Shown here one piece after another: positions 11,201 to 20,200 of a stretch of DNA of 64,000 bases (position 1 is its first letter; every line of letters begins with the position of its first letter). The DNA comes from Symbiodinium natans. Taxonomy: Eukaryota > Sar > Dinophyceae > Suessiales > Symbiodiniaceae. A program made the position numbers and the translations under genes. The stretch lies in contig CAJNDS010002399.1 in the NCBI GenBank assembly GCA_905221605.1, positions 226,001-290,000 of the forward strand, in the 5' to 3' direction. Under the pieces are notes generated by a model that saw only the letters and a program-made list of their open reading frames with translations, was not told the origin of the DNA and ran no database searches.

Positions 11201-14200
11201 CCCTAAACCCTATCCCTAAACCCTAAACCCCAAACCCCAACCCCTAAACCCCTAAACCCCTAAACCCCTAAACCCCTAAACCCCTAAACCCCTAAACCCT
11301 AAACCCTAAACCCTAAACCCTAAACCCTAAAACCCTAAACCCTAAACCCTAAACCCTAAACCCTAAACCCTAAACCCCAGGTCCGCATGCAGGACATCGA
11401 GAAGGCCGCCTCCCTGGACCGCCTCGGCGCCTGCATGGAGGCCGCGAGCTCCTTTAGGGTTTAGGGTTTAGGGCTAGGGTTTAGGGTTTAGGGTTTAGGG
11501 TTTAGGGTTTAGGGTTTAGGGTTTAGGGTTTAGGGTTTAGGGTTTAGGGTTCAGGGTTTAGGGTTTAGGGTTTAGGGTTTAGGGTTTAGGGTTTAGGGTT
11601 TGGGGGGTTCAGGGTTTAGGGTTTAGGGTTCAGGGTTTAGGATCAGGATGTAGGAAGTTGTTGTGGAATTTGCAGTAGCTTTCTTGAGTTTCCATCTGTT
11701 GAGTTTACATGAACGAGTTTCAGGGGTTGAAGATATTTTTCTGTCATGGTTTGGTGCTGCTTTCTTGAATGTAGTTCTAGTTTTGTAGAAGCCCTAAGCC
11801 CTCAACCCTGCACCCTAAACCCTAAACCCTAAATCCTAACAGTCGGCGCCCCATTGTTGTTGGGCTGCTCTTCGGGGCCCTCAAGATCGTGCGGGCCTAC
11901 TGCCACATCCCCCCCCCCCCCCCCCCCCCCCCCCCCCAGTGCGAAGACGGCAAACCCGAAGCCCAAAACCCTGAACCATCAAGTCTAAACCCTCAACCCT
12001 CAACCCTCAACCCTCAACCCTAAACCCTAAACCCTAAATCCTAACGCCAAACCCGAAACCCCTAAACCCCTAAACCCCCTAACCCCCCTAAAGCCCCTAA
12101 AGCCCCTAAACCCCTAAAACACCTAAAACACCTAAAACACCTAAACCTTATCCCCGTGCGCGAAATGAGGAGGGTGCCCGAAATTAGGGGTACTTTCTTG
12201 GGGGTCCTTATTGTAAGGGAATCCTACTATTTGGGGGTCTATATTGGGGCCCTATTGTCGCGCTGCCGGCTTCGTGTTTCGTCTGGGGTCGCACAACTGC
12301 CGAGGACCTCCCAAAACGAGTATAGACCCGAAAATCCCTCAACCCCAAACCTAAACCCTAAAACTCTAAACCCTAAACCCTAAACCCTAAAACTCTAAAC
12401 TCTTGGGTTCCGGAGTTAGGCCGCGAACCCCCAAACCCTAACCTCTAAACCCCCTTAACCCTAAACCCTAAACCGAAGCCAAGCATGCGCCCAGAGGCCT
12501 TAGACATCTCGGCAGAGGACGTGAAAACACTCTTCACACTCATCGACACTGACTCTCGGACGCGGCGTGGAGCAATCTTCTTCCTTTTTTTTGGCGTGAA
12601 GGGAGGGGTTAGGGTTAAGGGTTAAGGGTTTAGGGTTTGGGGTTTAGGGTTTCGGGTTTCGGGTTTAGGGTTTAGAGATTAGGGTTTAGGGTTTAGGGTT
12701 TAGGGTTTAGGGTTTAGTCAGGTACCATACAACCCTCTAAACGAATCAAGTTCAATCCTACACCCCTAAACCCTCAGCCCTGAACCCTAAACGCCTGAAA
12801 CCCCTCAAGCATTTACACACCCCGTAAACCCCCTTAAGCCCCACTAAACACCCCTTAGAACCCCTTGAAACCTCTAAAACCCCTTCAGTCCCTTAAACCC
12901 CTTAAGCCCCCAAAACCCCAAAACCCCAAAGGCCGAACCCTAAATCCGAAACCCTAAACCCGAACCCCAAACCCTAAAACCTGAACCCCTAGAAAGCCAC
13001 TGAGGACAACAGCGGCGCTGTGGACTTGGAGGAGAGCATGCCGCGTAGGGGGCTTTCCAGGGTTTTGAGGGTTTGCGGTCGTGCGTGCATGCGTTTAGGG
13101 GACCCCCCCCCCTGCGCGCAACGAAACAGCACTGTACTTTCTTTGAGCCGGCGCTTGTCGTTTTAGTAGAGTATACTGAGGGGCCCCCTGCCTGCTGAAC
13201 CCTAAACCCTAAACCCTAAACCCTAAACCCTAAACCCTAAACCCTAAACCCTAAACCCTAAACCCTAAACCCTAAACCCTAAACCCTAAACCCTAAACCC
13301 TAAACCCTAAACCCTAAACCCCAAACCCCAAACCCTAAACCCTAAACCCTAGACCCCGGGCAGGAGTTCGTGTCCGGGTGCATGCAGCTCCACGGGCCGG
13401 CGCCGGGGCTGCTCTAAGGGGGGGCTCAGGAGGGGGGATTTAGGGGGTTTAAGGGGGTTTAGGGTTTAGGGTTTAGGGTTTGGGGTTTAGGGTTTAGGGT
13501 TTAGGGTTTAGGGTTTAGGGTTTAGTAGGGTTTGGTGTTTGGGGTTTAGGGTTTAGGGTTTTTAGGCTTAGGGGGTTTCAGGGTCCAGGGGTTTTGGTGT
13601 AGGGTTGGTTTGGGGTTTAGGGTTTAGGGTTTGTCGGGTTTAAGGGTTTCGGGTTTTAGGGGTTGGGGATCGGGGCTTGCTTTGGGGGGGATGGAAGGGG
13701 GGGTGGGGATTTCAGGGTTTATTGGGGTTTAAGGGGGGCCTGAGAGTTTTTAGGTTTTAGAGGGGTTTAGCGTTTAGGGCTTTAGGCGGTTTAGGGTTTA
13801 ATGAAGGGTTTAGGGTTTTAGGCTTTCGGGGCTTAAGGGGTTTCAGGGTTTAGGGGTGTGAGGGTTTAGGCTTAAGGGATTGGGGCTTGCGTTAAGGGTT
13901 TTTGGGGTGCCGGGCCCTGGGCAATTTCTTTTTGGTCCACGTGGCCAGAAATTGAAGCCGAGGCCCCTCTGATTCTAAACTAGGACCCAGGCTAGGCCCT
14001 AGTTCCCTGTATGTAAACCCTAAACCCTAAACCCTAAACCTGTCAGCCCCTTTAAGCCAGAAAAAAAGGCACCCGTGCTATTCCTAGGTTAGGGCCGATC
14101 CAGAGGACACCGCCAGCGTTGCATCATTCTTAGAGTAGCTACAGGGGGTCCTTAGTTGGGAGTAGGTAACCTTTAGCCTTTTTGGGTTATATAGAATCCT

Positions 14201-17200
14201 TAGGGTTTAGGGTTTAGGGTTTAGGGTTTAGGGTTTAGGGTTTAGGGTTTAGGGGTTCTTAGTTGAGGCCTTATATACCCCGGTTATACCCTACGCAGAC
14301 CCAGGGTACCTCTGTTTGGAGCTTCATGGAGCCTTCGGGTTCAACTTTTTGAGGCTTCAAGCTATTACGGAGTTGGGGTTTCGGGTAGAAGCGTCTAGAC
14401 GTTCTGGGTTTTGGGGCTTTTGGGGATGTAAAGGTTCTTTGGGGGTTCAGAGATTGAGGCGTTTTCAGGGTCTAAGCGTTTTGGAGTTGAAAGGTTTTGG
14501 GGCTTCAGGCTTTTTGGGGCACAGGGCCTTGGTCGCTCAGGCAAAGAGTTTGCAGATTGCCAAGATGAGCGGCAAGGCTGCAGGAAGACGTGAGGCTTAG
14601 GGGCCCGCAAGCCGGCCCCACAAACCCTCAACCGTCTAAACCCATAACCAATACATTGTTATCTTTTTTTTTTGTGTGTGTGTGTGTGTGCACGCGGAGG
14701 TTCGTTCAGGTCCAGGTCGGGTGTAGGTGCTGAGTAGAAACACCCGAGGCCCAGCCCTTCAATGGCCGAAGCCCCGAACCAGAAAAATAAAACCAACCCC
14801 GAAACCCTAAATCCCTAAAACCCTAGACTGAAGCGAAGCTGACCGCTGCCCTCGTGACCTTTGCGCGACCTATTTTGGCCAGGGCGGGGGGGTTGTCTTT
14901 CGGTAAAATAATCTTCGGCGGCCCTCGATGGCTGAGACTCTGAACACGAAAGCGCAGTTTTATTGCGGGCCCCCGCTTCACCTTTTTAGAGATGCTGGAG
15001 GCCCGGGAAACCCCTAAAGCCGCTGAAAGCTCAACGGGGCCCAAAAGGCTGCAATGAGGCTGTGGCCAAGCTTTGCAGCGGCGACGAGTTCCGGGTTGCT
15101 GACGGTGCTTTGGTCGCGCTGCAGACTTTGGGAAAAGTTGCTTCCACTGCCATCCGCCCCTGGTGACGCAAGGACACCACGGCTCTGACTTGCAGGTTGT
15201 CACTGATGTTGGGGGCAGCATGGCTGCAACGCCGTTGCTTGTTGCGCGTAACAGCCCAGGGTTAAAGGCACTTTAAGATGCCAAACCTGGGAACCATTCG
15301 TTTCCGAAGTCTACACCTCATCCTACAGGTTGCAGCTAGGGGCCACATGCGCTGGCGTATTTCGGCTAACCAGCGACTGACACCCGGGCCTGACTGAGAG
15401 GCGAGGTCACTGCATGCCGGCAGCGCTTGAGCCACATTCCATTCAGGGCTTTTCGTGCTTGGGGAGAGGAGAGGGAGAGGGCGAGAGAGGGAGAGAGGAG
15501 AGAGGGAGAGAGGGAGCGAGGGAGCGAGGGAGAGAGGGAGAGAGGGAGAGAGGGAGAGGAGAGAGGGGGAGAGAGAGAGAGAGAGGGGAGAGGGAGAGAG
15601 AGAGAGGGAGAGAGGGAGAGAGGGAAAGAGGGAAAGAGGGAGAGAGGGAGAGAGAGAGGGAGAGAGGGAGAGAGGGAGGAGGGAGAGGGAGAAAGGTGGG
15701 AGAGGTGGGAAAGGTGGGAGGGTGGGAGAGGTGGGAGAGGTGGGAGAGGTGGGAGAGGTGGGAGAGGTGGGAGAAGAGGTGAGAGAGGTGAGAGAGGTGA
15801 GAGGTGAGAGAGGTGAGAGAGGTGAGAGAGGTGAGAGAGGTGAGAGAGGTGAGAGAAGTGAGAGAGGTGAGAGAGGTGAGAGAGGCTTTGATCGGTTGGG
15901 TAGGAGGTTGCCGTGGCTGTGGGTGGTCAGGGGCCAAACAAGGAGGCACAGAGGGTCAACAAAAGCGGGGGTAGGGAGGGGGGGGGCCCAAGAGGGGGCG
16001 GGGCAGGCCAGGGCGGGTTAGGGAGAGGAAAGCGGGGCAAAAGCGAGGCCGGGGGCCGGGGGCCAGGGGGGCCCAAAAGTCAGGGGTCAAAAAAGCGGTT
16101 TGGGGTGGTGTTTTTTGAGCTCCCAGGGCTGACCTGCCTTGCGGCCCGGGCCATGGCGGGTCAGGGGCGGGCCAGGGAGCCAGAAGGGGGGCCACGAAGA
16201 ACTTTTTGGGTATTCTCATCAAGAGGAGGCGTCGCAAGTTGAGTCCCCGCATCCTGTGATGGACACACTAACCCTCCCTTGACCTCAAAGCACGCGCAGG
16301 AGATGCGCGTTGGGACTTGATGTTCGTTTGATAGTATATGTAGTTACGGACAGTCAGGGCCTGGGCACTTTTTTGCACATTCGCAGTTTGGCGTTCTTGT
16401 AGGAATGCGTACATGGTGCTGATTCGCAAGTCGTTTTAGTTGAAGACCTTGAAACTAGAGCTTGACAGCACCCAGAGAGGGGTTTAGACCGTTCAGCGTT
16501 TAGGGTTGAATGTGGTCTTGGTGTTTTGGAATCCGGATTATTTTCAAGGACGATGCGTGCCGTCAGGAGTTTGCCTAACTGACTTTTTCAACTTCCTCAT
16601 TAACCCTACCAGGGATGGGGGCCATACGTTTGACGCGCGTGTCGGGCTTACAGGTTCGGGGCAGAGGGAGAGAGGGGGAAAGAGGAAGAGGGTGTCGGGG
16701 CACATATTATATGTCTTTTGTTCACGCCCCTCATTTCGTTCACAGCTTTAAAAATATAATCGTGCGATCGTTCCTTGCGCTCACTCCTTATATTATCACA
16801 GTCCTTAACAGGCGATTCCAAGAGTTAGGGTTTCAAGAGCGGATTCATGGTGCGTTTATTCAGGCGGGTACGCGCTCGCAGTATTGTTACGCGCCTTGTT
16901 CTCGAGCTCACGGTTCGCGATTAATATTCTACTGAACTCATGCAAGATCTTGACCATAAGTTTCGTCACGAACAGTTGTTCCGTGTGACCTTCAACCAGT
17001 TCTGGCAGCGATTTGACCTCAAGCGTATTTGTCCAACCTCACCTCTTGAGCTCCATTGTGACCCGCGGCTGCTGTCGCGCCTGCAGACCTCCACCGATTG
17101 CCCCGGTGGAAGGGCATACATCTTGGGATGCACCCTGGGCCTTGAGCCCAGATCTCCTTTGGCCACGTACGTGGTGGATAGTGTGAATGATCCTCTGAAA

Positions 17201-20200
17201 ACATCCTTGCGCAGGGGCCATGCGGCGACGTGCCGCAGTTCGAACAAGGCAACCTGCCAAGGCAGTGCTTCTGAAATCCCTGAGCGACGCCGGAGAAGCA
17301 GGGCTTTCAGACCCTGAGACTTGCCAGCCAAACTCCGTGCTGCGTCTGCCGAGGTCTCCTAATGTGGCGCAAACTGTGAACTTCCCCAAAAGTCTCGACG
17401 ATGTATAATATATCACCAAGCCAGTGGTGAAACCCAGTATTTATACGGGCCTCTTTAATTAGGATAATGGAGAATCGAGATTTTATAGGGATTGTGCATG
17501 AGGGCCGTTTTAAGTATAATAATTTCATGCTGGGTATATCGGGATATATTTCTGGTAATTACTTGTTTCAGGCTTTACATTCGCGAGGTGGCAGATTGGG
17601 AGCTCTCTATGCATCAAGGCAAACTGAAGTACATGACAGAGCAAAGCGTTACGTGTGCACAGATGGCATGTCCTTGCTGGCAACATGAAATTGAAAAGTC
17701 CTCATGAGGCACATTGAGGAACCAAGCGGCTTTCGCAATCATATTTTTGATACCCCAGCGCGCCGCAGCACGAATCCCGTGCGGCGGTGGGGCAGGAAAC
17801 ATGTGACACACCTGGAAACACCCGAACCCAAATCCCTCATCCTTAAACCCTAAACGCTCTAGTGGTCCAGGGCTTTGGGTGAACCATCCAACTCCGAAGC
17901 CTTAGCTACTCGATGTGTTTAGGTTGTAGGGTTGGGGGTCAAGCGGTTTCGGATCATGTGAAGGTTCCTGGGGCTTGCGAGTTATGGTTGATGCTCTTGT
18001 CCTACTTCTGAACCTCTGAAGTGGTAATGTTGGACCCGCTTTAGTAGGGGCCTCCTCTTTAAAGTCAATTTGGCCGAATTATTCAGGACCCCCTGACTGT
18101 TTGCGGGGTCCTCTTTAAAGTCAAACCGTCCGGGCGCCGTAAGAAAATTCCACGTGGCGCGCCTTTAAAAAAGATAGCCGGGCATCGCTGCCCCTTTTAA
18201 ACCTATCTAAACTCCTCCCTATTGAAATCATATAAGCCCCCGGGGCCGTGTAATCAGGCTCCCATCCACGCCTCGACTGTTCGGGGGGGGGGGGGGGGCC
18301 CCACACAGAAAAGAGGGCCCAACATTACGGTTTATAGTTTCTAAGACCCAGAGCCGGCCCTTGTTCCCTTTTGTTAGTGTTTAGGTTCCCTTATAAGTCC
18401 TTTTCAACAAAAAGGCACCCTTTTCATTCCTAGGTACCTCTTAGGGTACCCTGAACCCTAAACCCTCTTTAGTCCTTTGTATACTCTTGAGCATAGGTTA
18501 GCAAGTGTCCTGAGCATCCAAGTGGGAACTTGCGACCCAGGCTATGAGAACAAGCGCATCAAGGACACGCCCGCCTCCCTAAACCCGAAACCCTGAACCC
18601 TAAACCCTAAGTCCTAAACCCTAAGCCCGACCCAACACCCCCCAACAAAACGTGCTCGAATCCTGAAGCCCAAAGAATGTTTAATCTCCAAAACGACAAC
18701 CCCTGAAACCCTAAAGCCCTCACTCAAGCCCCAAACCCTCAAGGCCCAAACCCTAAACCATGCAGTCTTAAGCCGTAAACATTTAAGCCATCAATTCCGG
18801 CTCGGGCTCGCGTGGGGCCCCCATAGTGTTTGAGGGATTGACGATTAACGTCCATGGTTCGGTTGAGAGGTTACGGTGAAACTCTGCACCCCAAACCCCA
18901 CAGCCTGAACCCTAAACCCCTTAAGTAAACCCTAAACCCTAAACCCTGCCCGAACCCCAAACCCTAAACCCTAAAACCCCAAACCCCTGAACCCCTGAAC
19001 CCCTGAACCCCTGAACCTTCCCCAGCAAGCAAATCCCGCGAGAGGAGGCGATCCAGACGATTGGCTACCAGGTTTTCGAGGTGCGGTCGCGGGTTTAGGG
19101 ATTAGGGTTTAGGGTTTAGAGTTGTAGGATCTAGGGTTATTGGGTGTTCGTTGGAAATTTGTTTGGGTTTAAGGCAAAAGGGTTTTAGGGCTTGGGGTCC
19201 CTGACTCCGGACTACACCGAAGACCCAGCCCAAACAGAGCCGTCTGTTGCTTGTTTTGGGTTGCGGGTGGTTAAGGCCCAGGGTAGCTTGGGCTTTGCTG
19301 CTTGTGGCTTGCATGGAGGTTCATGGAACTTTCTAGATCCCAGTATTGCAGCCCTCACTCCGGAAGACTAAGCCCAAAACCCAAAACCCATTGCTGCAAC
19401 CTAACTATACAAGTCCGGCCAGGGGATTGAAAGTCAGCTCTTAATCCCTAAACCCAAAGCCCTAGACACCCCTACAGTACGCCCACTAGGGAATTTCATG
19501 CTCTCTGAGCCGCTTCACTAAACCCTGTGCCAGGAGTCCGACTACTCTTAGAAGGCGAGTTAGGGCTTAGGGTTCAGGGTTGTTTTTTGCAAGACTAGTT
19601 CGGGGGGACTATAATAAGTAGGATGAAAGCCTCATTTCAGAAGCAGGCAGCATGTCCGGTGAACCTCCAAGTTGAATCAGGGGTATGGGCTACGGCTTAC
19701 CTGTCCCGACCCTCAACCCCGAAACCCCCAAACCCCTAAATTTGGAGGCACTACTCTAGAACCCTAATCCCAAAGCTTCTGAACCTTCAGCCGAACCCTT
19801 AAACCTCCAAACCTCTAAACCCCCACAGCGACCCCGTCCCCCCCCCCGTCCCCCCGCTCCTACTTGGAGGTTCGTGGTACTTTTTAGCCAGTTATAACTG
19901 TACTTAAAACTGTACTTATGACAGTCTTATAAGTCGGTTATAAGTGCAGTTATAATTTCTTGAACAAGTACCATGAACCTCCAAGTACCTTCTATAATCC
20001 TCAGAGCACGGGAGGTCAACCGAAAGCTGTCGTCCCTGCGGTCCTCGGGTGCTGCGGTCTCGTCCACTTCCCTACATCAGCTTCGCGAGTAACCGCGCTG
20101 GCCTCCAAGGCCGGGATAGGCAGACAAAGAATACCGTAGGTTTTAGGGCTGAGGGTTTAGGGTTTAGGGTTTAGGGTTTAAGGGTTTAGGGTTTAGGGTA

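Larger units (their letters stand above)
14569..18540 (+). other. 4-kb intron of the channel gene with foreign unique sequence
   Basis: This is the largest intron of the gene. It holds a TG repeat (14664-14692), a coding-like block (15047-15166), a purine minisatellite (15462-15886), about 1.6 kb of non-repetitive sequence (16245-17830) and a G run at 18281. The unique part has short open frames but no motif I recognise. It may be decayed mobile-element sequence. Confidence 0.45.

Noticed and set aside
15414-16021. Glu/Arg/Gly frames on + and Ser/Leu/Pro frames on -
   Set aside because: All frames of a purine minisatellite are open; no start context or motif.
17039-17419. Overlapping minus frames (up to 126 codons) opposite a + frame
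   Set aside because: Both strands are open and no motif distinguishes them; reported only as unique intron sequence.
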